DNA from: Hymenobacter chitinivorans DSM 11115
Lineage (GTDB): Bacteria; Bacteroidota; Bacteroidia; Cytophagales; Hymenobacteraceae
NCBI RefSeq assembly: GCF_002797555.1
Contig: NZ_PGFA01000006.1
Span: forward strand, 1-64,000
Length of the DNA stretch: 64,000 bases
Direction: 5' to 3'
The notes under the pieces are model-generated. The model was given only the letters and a program-made list of their open reading frames with translations, was not told the DNA's origin and did no database searches. Below are positions 16,108 through 23,918 of this stretch, piece after piece (position 1 is the stretch's first letter; every line of letters starts with the position of its first letter). Both the position numbers and the translations under genes were made by a program.

Positions 16108-16659
16108 ATGGTTCAGCTCATTGGCCTTTCCGGCAAGCGCGGCAGCGGCAAAGACACGGTGGCCCGCCTGCTGCAGCAGCTACAGCCCGAGCGCCGCTGG
16201 CAGATTCTCTCTTTCGGCGACGCCATCAAGGCCGTGTGCGCCACGCTGGCCGGCGAGGAAACGGCGCCCTATTACCAGCAGCGGGGCAAGGCCGAACTGC
16301 TGCCCGACTTTGGCCGCACCCGCGGCGAAATGCTCCAGCAGGTAGGCGGCGCGCTGCGGGCCTGGGACTACGAAATCTGGGTAAAGGCCTTCTTTGCCCG
16401 CCTGCCGCCCGGCCAGTGCGTGCTCGTGCCCGACGTGCGCTTCCCCAACGAAGCCCAGCCCATTCTGGACCGCGGGGGCATTATGCTGCGCGTGGAGGGT
16501 GACCCGCTGAAGCAACAAGGCGACGGCACCCGCGACGACAACCACCCCAGCGAAACGGTAATGGACACCTACGGGCAGTTTACGGCCGTGCTGCACAACG
16601 TGGGCAGCCGCGAACAGCTGCGCCGGCAGGTGGAGCAGCTGGTGCTCCCCCTGCTATAA
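16108..16659 (+). CDS. P-loop deoxynucleoside monophosphate kinase-like protein
   Basis: 183 residues from the ATG at 16108. A Walker A motif opens the protein (GLSGKRGSGKDTVARLLQQL, near 6-25). It continues with SFGDAIKAVCATL, FGRTRGEMLQQVGGALR, VLVPDVRFPNEAQPI (Walker B-like Asp) and a lid region with RDDNHPSETVMD. This order resembles phage-type dNMP kinases and other adenylate-kinase-fold enzymes. The likely reaction is ATP-dependent phosphorylation of a nucleotide, but the substrate cannot be fixed from sequence. Single gene divergent from the LanB-like gene; phage origin is possible but nothing nearby supports it. Confidence 0.78.
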   Translation: MVQLIGLSGKRGSGKDTVARLLQQLQPERRWQILSFGDAIKAVCATLAGEETAPYYQQRGKAELLPDFGRTRGEMLQQVGGALRAWDYEIWVKAFFARLPPGQCVLVPDVRFPNEAQPILDRGGIMLRVEGDPLKQQGDGTRDDNHPSETVMDTYGQFTAVLHNVGSREQLRRQVEQLVLPLL

Positions 16660-16727
16660 GCCAGGCGGCAAGCCAACGACTACCCCCAGCGTAGGCCTTG
16701 CTAACGAGTGCAGGGCAAGGCGATACG

Positions 16728-16895
16728 CGTAAGCAGCCAGTGCACTCGTGTGCAAGGCCATCTTTCGCCCGTAAGCAAGCCATGCACTCGTGTGCAAGAC
16801 CATCTTTCACCCGTAAGCAAGCCATGCACTAGTGTGCAGAGCCATCTTTCGCCCGTAAGCAAGCCATGCACTCGTACGCAGGGCAGGGTTTCGTC
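16728..16895. repeat. Tandem array of four 42-bp repeats
   Basis: Units start at 16728, 16770, 16812 and 16854, each opening CGTAAGCA and containing CCATGCACTCGTGTGCA and CATCTTTC. The middle units differ at only a few bases; the outer two are more divergent. The 42-bp length keeps a 14-codon frame open on the plus strand (SKPCTRVQ-HLSPV), but on the minus strand the third unit carries a TAG in the equivalent frame. Probably non-coding. The rest of the gap 16660-17020 holds the pruA promoter and nothing else recognisable. Confidence 0.85.
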
Positions 16896-16969
16896 CGTCA
16901 GGGGGCTTTGCCAACGGTAGCGGCGCGGGCGCGCGGGCGGCGCAGAATAGCATTACCAAATAGGAACGG

Positions 16970-16977
16970 TACCTTTG
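16970..16977 (+). promoter_or_regulatory. -7 box of the pruA promoter
   Basis: TACCTTTG, a perfect TAnnTTTG match, 44 bases upstream of the pruA ATG. No clear TTTG at -33. Confidence 0.6.
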
Positions 16978-17020
16978 CCCTACCACCCCTTCGAAACCTA
17001 ACTACACCCCCTTCTCCGCT

Positions 17021-18691
17021 ATGGCCAACGGCTTTTTCAACGTCCCGACTCCAGTAAACGAACCCGTCAAAGGCTACGCGCCCGGCTCCAAGGAGCGCGC
17101 CGAGCTGCAGCAGGCCCTCAAAGACCTCAAAAAGCAGCAAGTCGATATTCCGATGCACATCGGGGGCCAGGAAATCCGGACCGGTAAGACGCAAAACATT
17201 ACCCCGCCCCACGACCACCAGCACGTACTGGGCCAGTTCCACGAGGGCGACGCGAGCCACGTGCAGCAGGCCATTGAGGCGGCTTTGGCCGCCCGCACCC
17301 AGTGGGCCGAGCTGCCCTGGGAGCACCGCGCTTCTATCTTTTTGAAGGCGGCTGAGCTGCTGGCCGGCCCCTACCGGGCCCGTCTCAACGCGGCCACCAT
17401 GCTGGGCCAGAGCAAGAATGCCTTCCAGGCGGAAATCGACGCAGCCTGCGAGCTGATCGACTTTTTCCGCTTCAACGTGTTCTTCATGCAGGAAATCTAC
17501 AAGCAGCAGCCCGAAAGCCAGCCCGGCATGTGGAACCGCTTGGAGCAGCGCCCCTTGGAAGGCTTCGTATTTGCCCTCACGCCGTTTAACTTCACCTCCA
17601 TTGCCGGCAACCTGCCCACTTCGGTAGCCATGATGGGCAACGTGGTGGTGTGGAAGCCCGCCAACACCCAGATTTACTCGGCCCAGGTGCTGATGGAGCT
17701 CTTTAAGGAAGCCGGCGTGCCCGACGGCGTCATCAACCTGGTGTTCGTGGACGGCCCCACCGCCGGCGACGTTATCTTCCACCACCCCGACTTTGCCGGC
17801 ATTCACTTTACCGGCTCCACGGGCGTGTTCCAGAACATCTGGAAAACCATCGGCCAGAACATTCACAAGTACAAGAGCTACCCCCGCATCGTGGGCGAAA
17901 CCGGCGGCAAGGACTTTATCCTGGCCCACCACTCGGCGCACCCGCGGCAGGTAGCCACGGCCATTACCCGCGGCGCCTTCGAGTTCCAGGGCCAGAAATG
18001 CTCGGCCGCCTCGCGCGCTTACATTCCCAGCAACATCTGGGACGAGGTGAAAGGCTACGTGCAGGAAGACCTGAAGTCCATCAAGATGGGCGACGTGGAA
18101 GACTTCTCCAACTTCGTCAACGCCGTGATTAGCGAGGCTTCCTTCGACAAGCTGGCCCGCTACATCGACGCCGCCAAAGCCGACGACTCGGTGGAAATTA
18201 TTGCCGGCGGTGGCCACGACAAGTCCAAGGGCTACTTCATCGAGCCCACGGTGATTGTGACCCGCAACCCGCAGTACGTGACCATGTGCGAGGAGCTGTT
18301 CGGCCCCGTGCTGACCCTGCACGTCTACGATTCGCAGGACTTCGAAAAGACCCTGGAGCTAGTGGACGGCACCTCGCCCTACGCCCTGACCGGCGCCATC
18401 TTCGCCCAGGACCGCTACGCCATTGATCTGGCCTCGAAGAAGCTGGTGCACGCGGCCGGCAACTTCTACATCAACGACAAGCCCACCGGCGCCGTGGTGG
18501 GGCAGCAGCCCTTCGGCGGCGCCCGGGCCTCCGGCACCAACGACAAGGCCGGCTCCATGCTGAACCTGCTGCGCTGGGTGTCGCCGCGCGCCATCAAGGA
18601 AACCTTCGTGACGCCCGTCGACTACCGCTACCCCTTCCTGGGCGTCGACAACGGCGAAAACCTGAACGTAACGGGTCAGGGCGGCTTCTAA
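17021..18691 (+). CDS. pruA: L-glutamate gamma-semialdehyde (delta-1-pyrroline-5-carboxylate) dehydrogenase
   Basis: 556 residues, close to the usual length of stand-alone P5C dehydrogenases. It oxidises glutamate semialdehyde to glutamate with NAD+, the last step of proline breakdown. Motifs: YAPGSKERAELQQAL and the IGGQEIRTG start typical of this class, FALTPFNFTSIAGNLP (NAD site), VGETGGKDF with the general base Glu293, FEFQGQKCSAASRAYIP with the catalytic Cys327, and a C-terminal FGGARASGTNDKAG. The separate proline dehydrogenase is not in this window. Monocistronic, with its own promoter and terminator. Confidence 0.96.
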   Translation: MANGFFNVPTPVNEPVKGYAPGSKERAELQQALKDLKKQQVDIPMHIGGQEIRTGKTQNITPPHDHQHVLGQFHEGDASHVQQAIEAALAARTQWAELPWEHRASIFLKAAELLAGPYRARLNAATMLGQSKNAFQAEIDAACELIDFFRFNVFFMQEIYKQQPESQPGMWNRLEQRPLEGFVFALTPFNFTSIAGNLPTSVAMMGNVVVWKPANTQIYSAQVLMELFKEAGVPDGVINLVFVDGPTAGDVIFHHPDFAGIHFTGSTGVFQNIWKTIGQNIHKYKSYPRIVGETGGKDFILAHHSAHPRQVATAITRGAFEFQGQKCSAASRAYIPSNIWDEVKGYVQEDLKSIKMGDVEDFSNFVNAVISEASFDKLARYIDAAKADDSVEIIAGGGHDKSKGYFIEPTVIVTRNPQYVTMCEELFGPVLTLHVYDSQDFEKTLELVDGTSPYALTGAIFAQDRYAIDLASKKLVHAAGNFYINDKPTGAVVGQQPFGGARASGTNDKAGSMLNLLRWVSPRAIKETFVTPVDYRYPFLGVDNGENLNVTGQGGF

Positions 18692-18709
18692 GCTGAAGTC
18701 TTACGTCAC

Positions 18710-18745
18710 AAAAAGGCCGCTCCGGAAATCCGGAGCGGCCTTTTT
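18710..18745 (+). terminator. Rho-independent terminator
   Basis: AAAAAGGCCGCTCCGG-AAAT-CCGGAGCGGCCTTTTT, a perfect stem, 19 bases after the pruA stop. Confidence 0.92.
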
Positions 18746-18807
18746 ATTGATTCGCGGCAAGGCCAGTAATGGGGGCTACTCCAAGCAGCCTTTTGATTCG
18801 GCGGCTA

Positions 18808-20133
18808 CTATTGCACCAGCGGCAGCAGCCAGTCGAGCAGCAGCACGCCCGCCAGCCCGACTACGGATACGATGGTTTCCATCATCGTCCAGGAGCGCAG
18901 GGTGTCGCGCACGGAAAGGTTGAAGTACTCTTTGAAGAGCCAGAAGCCCGCGTCGTTGAAGTGGGACAAGAGCAGGCTGCCGGCCCCAATGGAAAGCACC
19001 ATCAGGTTGGGGTTGGCGTGGGACTGGGCCATGGTGGGCAGCATCACGCCGGCGGCCGTCAGGCCGGCAATGGTGGCCGAGCCCAGGCTCACCCGGATGG
19101 CGGCGGCAATCAGCCAGCCCAGCAGCAGCGGCGGCACCCCGGTATCGAGCAGGCCCCCGGCAATGGCCGCGCTGATGCCGCTGGCCACCAGCACCTGCTT
19201 GAAGGCTCCGGCCCCACCGATGATGAGCAGAATCAGGGCCACGTCTTTTACCGAGGCGGAGTACGTCTCCATTACTGCCGCCAAACTCTTGCCTTGCCGG
19301 GTGCCCAGGCTAACGGTGGCAACCCCAACCGAGAGCAGCATGGCTACCACCGGCTCACTCAGAAACGTCAGCACCGGGGCCGCGGCAGTATCGGCGGGTA
19401 GCACCGCCTGCAAAGCCAGCACGGGCGCCAGCAGCAGCACGGGCAGCAACGACGACAGAAAGCTGTTCAGGCGGCCGGGCAAGGCGCTTTCCGGGCGGGT
19501 ATCGGCCACAAACCCGGCCAGCGGTACGGCCTCGATATGGCGTAGCGTGTGAGCATACACGGGCCCGGCCAGGATAATGGCCGGCACGGCAATGAGCAGG
19601 CCGTAGCAGAACGTCAGGCCCAGACTGGCGTGGAACTGGGCCACCAGGGCCGTGGGCGCCGGGTGGGGCGGCAGAAACCCGTGCATCACCGACAGCGCGG
19701 CCAGCATGGGCAGCCCCACAAATACGGCCGGCAGCTTGTACTTGTAGACTACCGAGAAGATGAGCGGTATCATCAGCACGAAGCCCACGTTGTAGAACAG
19801 CGGAATGCCGATGATAAAGCCCACCACCATGAGCGTCCACTGAATGTAGCGGGTACCGAAGGCGGCAATCAGGGCGGCGGCAATCTGCTGGGCGGCCCCG
19901 CTTTCGGCCACGATTTTGCCCAGCATGGCGCCCAGCACAATGACAATCAGCACCGAGCCCAGCGTGTCGCCCAGGCCCTGCGACACGGCCCCCAGCAGCT
20001 TAGACGCCGGCAAACCCAGGGCCAGCCCTACCCCGAGCGACACCAGCAGAAACGCCAGAAACGGGTGCACTTTCGCCCAGCTGATGAGCCCAATCAACGC
20101 CAGGACGGCCAGTAGCAGAATCAGAAAGGGCAT
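18808..20133 (-). CDS. gntP: Gluconate:H+ symporter, GntP family
   Basis: 441 residues, the standard length, with about 12 hydrophobic segments. Recognised from VHPFLAFLLVSLGVGLALG, SVLIVIVLGAMLGKIVAESG, GFIIGIPLFYNVGFVLMIP, MHGFLPPHPAPTALVAQF (the conserved PPHPAP loop), GGAGAFKQVLVASG and LSHFNDAGFWLFKEYF near the C terminus. It imports gluconate or a related sugar acid with a proton. It follows the gluconokinase gene by 77 bases on the same strand, so import and phosphorylation are probably co-expressed. Confidence 0.95.
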   Translation of the reverse strand: MPFLILLLAVLALIGLISWAKVHPFLAFLLVSLGVGLALGLPASKLLGAVSQGLGDTLGSVLIVIVLGAMLGKIVAESGAAQQIAAALIAAFGTRYIQWTLMVVGFIIGIPLFYNVGFVLMIPLIFSVVYKYKLPAVFVGLPMLAALSVMHGFLPPHPAPTALVAQFHASLGLTFCYGLLIAVPAIILAGPVYAHTLRHIEAVPLAGFVADTRPESALPGRLNSFLSSLLPVLLLAPVLALQAVLPADTAAAPVLTFLSEPVVAMLLSVGVATVSLGTRQGKSLAAVMETYSASVKDVALILLIIGGAGAFKQVLVASGISAAIAGGLLDTGVPPLLLGWLIAAAIRVSLGSATIAGLTAAGVMLPTMAQSHANPNLMVLSIGAGSLLLSHFNDAGFWLFKEYFNLSVRDTLRSWTMMETIVSVVGLAGVLLLDWLLPLVQ

Positions 20134-20210
20134 ATAGGAAGCTTGCTGGGCTGAATGGGTGAAGCCTGGTGCGAGGGTCGCGCTAGGAGCATGCTGGGCC
20201 GTTAAACCGG

Positions 20211-20705
20211 CTACTTAAAATGAGCAACTATCTGGCTTACCAGGTAGTCCGGGGCGGCATCGATGGGCAGGCACAGTGCGTAGGCCGGCCGCTCCAGGGT
20301 TGCAAACTGCGAGTTCAGCAGCGCCGGGCTCATGTAGTGGTTCTGGCGCTGCTCCAGCCGCTGGCGCACCAGCTCGGGGGGGCCATCCAGAAGCGTCCAG
20401 CTGATGGACTCGGTCGTGGCGGCGCTGAGCTGCTGGCGGTACTTTTCTTTCAGGGCGGAGCAGGCCAGCACGGCGCCCGGGCCCCGGCTCCACTGCTGAA
20501 TGCTGGCCGCTAGGCGGGTGAGCCAGCTTTGCCGGTCGTCGTCGGTGAGTGGGGTGCCGCCCTGCATTTTGGCTACGTTTTCGGGCGAGTGAAAGTCGTC
20601 GGCATCGAAGAAAGGTAGCCCCAGCGTTTGCGCCAGCAGGCGGCCCACCGTGGTTTTGCCACTGCCCGATACGCCCATAATGATAAAGACCCGGCTGGCT
20701 GACAT
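20211..20705 (-). CDS. gntK: Gluconokinase
   Basis: 164 residues from the ATG at 20705, the usual size of small bacterial gluconokinases; longer in-frame starts would add an unrelated Pro/Leu-rich stretch. P-loop GVSGSGKTT (11-19), then FFDADDFHSPENVAKMQGG (sugar-binding region), PLTDDDRQSWLTRLA, ACSALKEKYRQQL and a lid segment RQNHYMSPALLNSQFATLE. It phosphorylates gluconate to 6-phosphogluconate for the pentose phosphate or Entner-Doudoroff route. First gene of the gntK-gntP pair; the polysaccharide locus genes lie directly upstream on the same strand. Confidence 0.94.
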   Translation of the reverse strand: MSASRVFIIMGVSGSGKTTVGRLLAQTLGLPFFDADDFHSPENVAKMQGGTPLTDDDRQSWLTRLAASIQQWSRGPGAVLACSALKEKYRQQLSAATTESISWTLLDGPPELVRQRLEQRQNHYMSPALLNSQFATLERPAYALCLPIDAAPDYLVSQIVAHFK

Positions 20706-20955
20706 GCTTGATGGTATGTTGGTATTGGGGTTTGAACAGAAAGGAAGCAGATCTGGCTTCCACCGTGGAAGCCGTTTCCAAGGTACGTACCGGCTGGCAT
20801 TGGCCGGGAGCGGGAGCGGCAGACGGAGCGGCCCTTGCAGAGGCAACCCCGTCCGCCACTCCTTCACGCCCCAACTACTCACTGCCGGGCAGTCGGCTCG
20901 GCCAGCAACCCCACCCTGTATCATCAACCCTCAATTTCATGCCCACTATAACCAG

Positions 20956-23814
20956 TTATTCTACCGGCACGGTCACGGCCTGCCCGGAGTAGCTGACGGT
21001 TTGGCCCGTGGCTTTGGTAAGGTCGGCGGGCACGGGACGGGCTTTGCTGACGGCTACTATTCGGAACGTGCGCAGGGTCGTCATGCCGGGAAAAGCGCCT
21101 TGGCGGGCCCCGATGGTCAGGGTTTTGGCCTTTTCATCGTAGCGCAGCGGGATGGTGGCAAAGGCGCCCTGCTCGTAGTTATAGTTCACGTCCTCATCTT
21201 CGTAGAGCGTAAACTGCCCGTCGCGGCCGGTGTAGACGTAGAGCGTGAGCGGGTCGGCGGGCTTTTCGGCGGCGTACTGAATTTCGGGGCCGAAGGGCAG
21301 AATCGCGCCTTCGGGCACAAAGAGCGGCATTCGTTCCAGCGGGGCAGCCTCCACAATCTGCCGGCCGCCGGCCTGATGCTGGCCGGTGTAGAAGTTGTAC
21401 CAACCCGTGCCGGCGGGCAGATACAGCGGCTTTTCCCGGGCCTGGTACTCGGTAATGGGGCTCACCAGTAAGCTGGGGCCGCACATAAACTGGCTGCCAA
21501 TGCTGCGCACGTTGGGGTCGGCGGCGAAGTCCATCTGCAGGCCCCGCATCAGGGTGTAGTTTTCGTGGTGAACTTTGCCGGCCAGGGAGTAGAAATAAGG
21601 CATCAGGCGGTAGCGCAGCTGGTCGTAGTAAAGCATGCTTTGGTAGGCCGGATGGGTTTCCGGCGCGATGTTGAACATTTCGCGAAACGGATACTGCCCG
21701 TGCACCCGAAACAGCGGACAGAAGGCCCCAAACTGAAACCAGCGGGCCTGTAGCTCCCGCCATTCTTCCAGGTCAGCGGCGTTGGGCTTTTCGTAGCGGC
21801 GCTCCACGGCAAAGCCCCCGATGTCGGTGGTCCAGTACGGAATGCCTGACAACGACAAATTCAAACCGGCCGGAATCTGGTTGCGGAAGTCTTCCCAGCG
21901 GGAGCCAATGTCGCCGCTCCAGATGGCCGCCGCGTAGCGCTGGGAACCGGCGTAGCCCGAGCGGGTGAGCAGGAACACGCGCTGGTTGGGCGCCGTCTGC
22001 CGCTGCCCCTCGTAGATTCCCTTGGCGTTCTGGAGCGGAAAGCCATTGAAATACTGGGTAGCCGAGCCCAGAAACGTCGGTGTCATGAGCTCCTTGCGGG
22101 TGGCTACCGAGGTGTTGGAGTAGATATCGGGCTCGGAGGCGTCCATCCACCAGGCGTCGATGCCCTTGGTAAAAAGCTTGGCGTTCATCAGGTCCCAGAA
22201 CGCCTGCCGGGCCTGAGGGTTGAAGGCGTCGTAGAACGTGGAGGTGTAGCCGGGCGCAATCCAGTCCTTGGTGCGGTTAGCCACGTTGCGCGGGAAAAGG
22301 TAGCCCTTGCTTTGAAAGTCGCGGTAGGCCGGAATGCCCTCGTAGAACTTGGCCCACACCGAAATCATGAAGTGCAGGTTGTGTTCCTGGTGCAGGGTTT
22401 TAATCAGACCATCCGGATTCGGGAAGCGGCTGGGGTCAAACTCCTGGCTGCCCCACTCGGCCGGTTTCCAGTACGACCAGTCGAGCACGATATTGTCGAT
22501 GGGAATCCGGCGGCGGCGAAACTCGGCGGCCACGTCCAGCATTTCCTGCTGGGTTTTGTACCGTTCCCGGCTTTGCCACAGCCCCAGCGCCCAGCGCGGC
22601 ACCATCGGCGCCTTTCCCGTAAGCTGCCGGTAGCCGCTGACGACTTCATCCAGGTTCTGGCCGTGCACGAAGTAGTAATCCAAGCTGATGCCGGCTTCGG
22701 AAGCCAGCCCGTACTCGTGCTGATTTTGGCTGGGCAAAGGGCTTAGCCACTTCAGCCCGATATAAGACTCGTCGCCATCCGGGTTCCACTCGATTTTAAC
22801 CGGGTATTTCCGCCCGGGTTCCAGATTCAGGGCCACCACCGACGTGCCGGGGTTCCAGGCCTGCCGCCACTTATCCACCTGCAGTTTGCCGTCGAGGTAG
22901 AACTTCACGTAGCCGGCATTCTTGAGCAGAAAATGATGCAACCCGGCCGTGCCCGACTCAATCGAGCCTTCCCAGGTAACCAGCGTCTGACCGAGCTTCA
23001 GGCCGGCCGGGAAGTTCTTCTGGTCTTCCAAATACTCGTAGTTCAGCACCGACTCGGGCCGCTGCACCAGCACTTCCGCTGGCTTGTCCTTGCGCGCGTA
23101 AGTAGCCGTGAGCCAGCCCTGCGTGCCTTCCTTGGAATAGAGCTTGAGCGTGGAAAGCGGCTGGTAGTCGCGCGTGTCCCCGACTTTGGTGATGGAGTAG
23201 TTGTCCCAGAGCAGGCCGTAGTTGCGGCTCGACACGAGGAAGGGCACGGCCACGTCGGTGTTGTTCTGGGCCAATTCTACCTGCTGGCCCCGGTAGTTCA
23301 TCGTGCCGTTCTGGTGCTGACCCAGGCCGTAGAGCCCTTCGTCGGCCGGCGAGTCGAAAACCTGCTCGAGCTGGTAGAGCGGCTGCCCGTCGGCCACTAC
23401 GGACCGGAAGGTTTTGCCCCCGCCGGGCCGCTCCTGCAAAATGACGTGGCCCTGCAAATCGGTGAAGCTAACCTCGCCGGTGCTCAGCGAAACCGTAGCC
23501 CGCAGCGCGCCGGTACTGATGGTACCCAGGCCCTTCTTTTCCTGGTACTGCCACTTCACCGCCGGAGCGGGCTGCGCCACCACCATCAGGCTGGGCACGG
23601 TGGCAATGCTTTCCAGCGGACTGGCCTGCACGCGGATAATTTGGTCCGACACCACCTGCAGGCGCACCGTGCGCGGGTCGTGGTCGGTACGCGGAACCAG
23701 GTGCACCACAATGCCATCTGCCTGCCGTTGCACCGTGGCTTTTTGGGCCAGGACAACGGCAGGCAGCAGGATAGCACCAGTCAGGATAAAAGCACGGAAA
23801 TAGGATTCGCCCAT
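20956..23814 (-). CDS. Glycoside hydrolase family 31, probable alpha-xylosidase with PA14-like insert
   Basis: 952 residues from the ATG at 23814; signal peptide near 1-24 (FRAFILTGAILLPAVVLAQ). An N-terminal beta domain with DEGLYGLGQHQNG is followed by a PA14-like region near 275-345 (GLHHFLLKNAGYVKFYLDG), then the (beta/alpha)8 barrel: PRWALGLWQSRERYKTQQEM, DAWWMDASEPD with nucleophile Asp558, and IWSGDIGSRWEDF with acid/base Asp635. The PA14 insert and the barrel start resemble xyloglucan-locus GH31 alpha-xylosidases, as in Bacteroides ovatus and Cellvibrio. It should remove alpha-linked xylose (or glucose) from imported oligosaccharides. Third in line after SusC/SusD and GH3. Substrate is inference. 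Confidence 0.9.
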   Translation of the reverse strand: MGESYFRAFILTGAILLPAVVLAQKATVQRQADGIVVHLVPRTDHDPRTVRLQVVSDQIIRVQASPLESIATVPSLMVVAQPAPAVKWQYQEKKGLGTISTGALRATVSLSTGEVSFTDLQGHVILQERPGGGKTFRSVVADGQPLYQLEQVFDSPADEGLYGLGQHQNGTMNYRGQQVELAQNNTDVAVPFLVSSRNYGLLWDNYSITKVGDTRDYQPLSTLKLYSKEGTQGWLTATYARKDKPAEVLVQRPESVLNYEYLEDQKNFPAGLKLGQTLVTWEGSIESGTAGLHHFLLKNAGYVKFYLDGKLQVDKWRQAWNPGTSVVALNLEPGRKYPVKIEWNPDGDESYIGLKWLSPLPSQNQHEYGLASEAGISLDYYFVHGQNLDEVVSGYRQLTGKAPMVPRWALGLWQSRERYKTQQEMLDVAAEFRRRRIPIDNIVLDWSYWKPAEWGSQEFDPSRFPNPDGLIKTLHQEHNLHFMISVWAKFYEGIPAYRDFQSKGYLFPRNVANRTKDWIAPGYTSTFYDAFNPQARQAFWDLMNAKLFTKGIDAWWMDASEPDIYSNTSVATRKELMTPTFLGSATQYFNGFPLQNAKGIYEGQRQTAPNQRVFLLTRSGYAGSQRYAAAIWSGDIGSRWEDFRNQIPAGLNLSLSGIPYWTTDIGGFAVERRYEKPNAADLEEWRELQARWFQFGAFCPLFRVHGQYPFREMFNIAPETHPAYQSMLYYDQLRYRLMPYFYSLAGKVHHENYTLMRGLQMDFAADPNVRSIGSQFMCGPSLLVSPITEYQAREKPLYLPAGTGWYNFYTGQHQAGGRQIVEAAPLERMPLFVPEGAILPFGPEIQYAAEKPADPLTLYVYTGRDGQFTLYEDEDVNYNYEQGAFATIPLRYDEKAKTLTIGARQGAFPGMTTLRTFRIVAVSKARPVPADLTKATGQTVSYSGQAVTVPVE

Positions 23815-23849
23815 AGAAAGTGAGTAGGAGGAATTCCCGACAGCCAGCC

Positions 23850-23901
23850 GTTTTCTTCCGCCGCCCAGCCGGCGCAGTGCTGCCAAGCGGCGGAAGAAAA
23901 C
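23850..23901 (-). promoter_or_regulatory. Hairpin between GH3 and GH31 genes
   Basis: A perfect 15-bp stem: GTTTTCTTCCGCCGC at 23850-23864 with its complement at 23887-23901, loop of about 22 bases. There is no T-run on the minus side, so it more likely acts as an RNA-stability or processing element than as a full terminator. Confidence 0.65.
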
Positions 23902-23918
23902 CGGCGTCAACAGTCGGA

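Noticed and set aside
16108..16659. Prophage remnant, suggested by the phage-like nucleotide kinase
   Set aside because: No other phage gene is nearby, and such kinases also occur as ordinary chromosomal genes.
16728..16895. Possible CRISPR array
   Set aside because: Repeats are directly adjacent with no unique spacers, and there is no cas gene in the window.
16708..16920. A 70-codon frame with 14-residue repeats across the tandem array
   Set aside because: It needs a GTG start and exists only because the unit is 42 bp; the opposite strand is nearly open too. Kept as a DNA repeat, not a gene.
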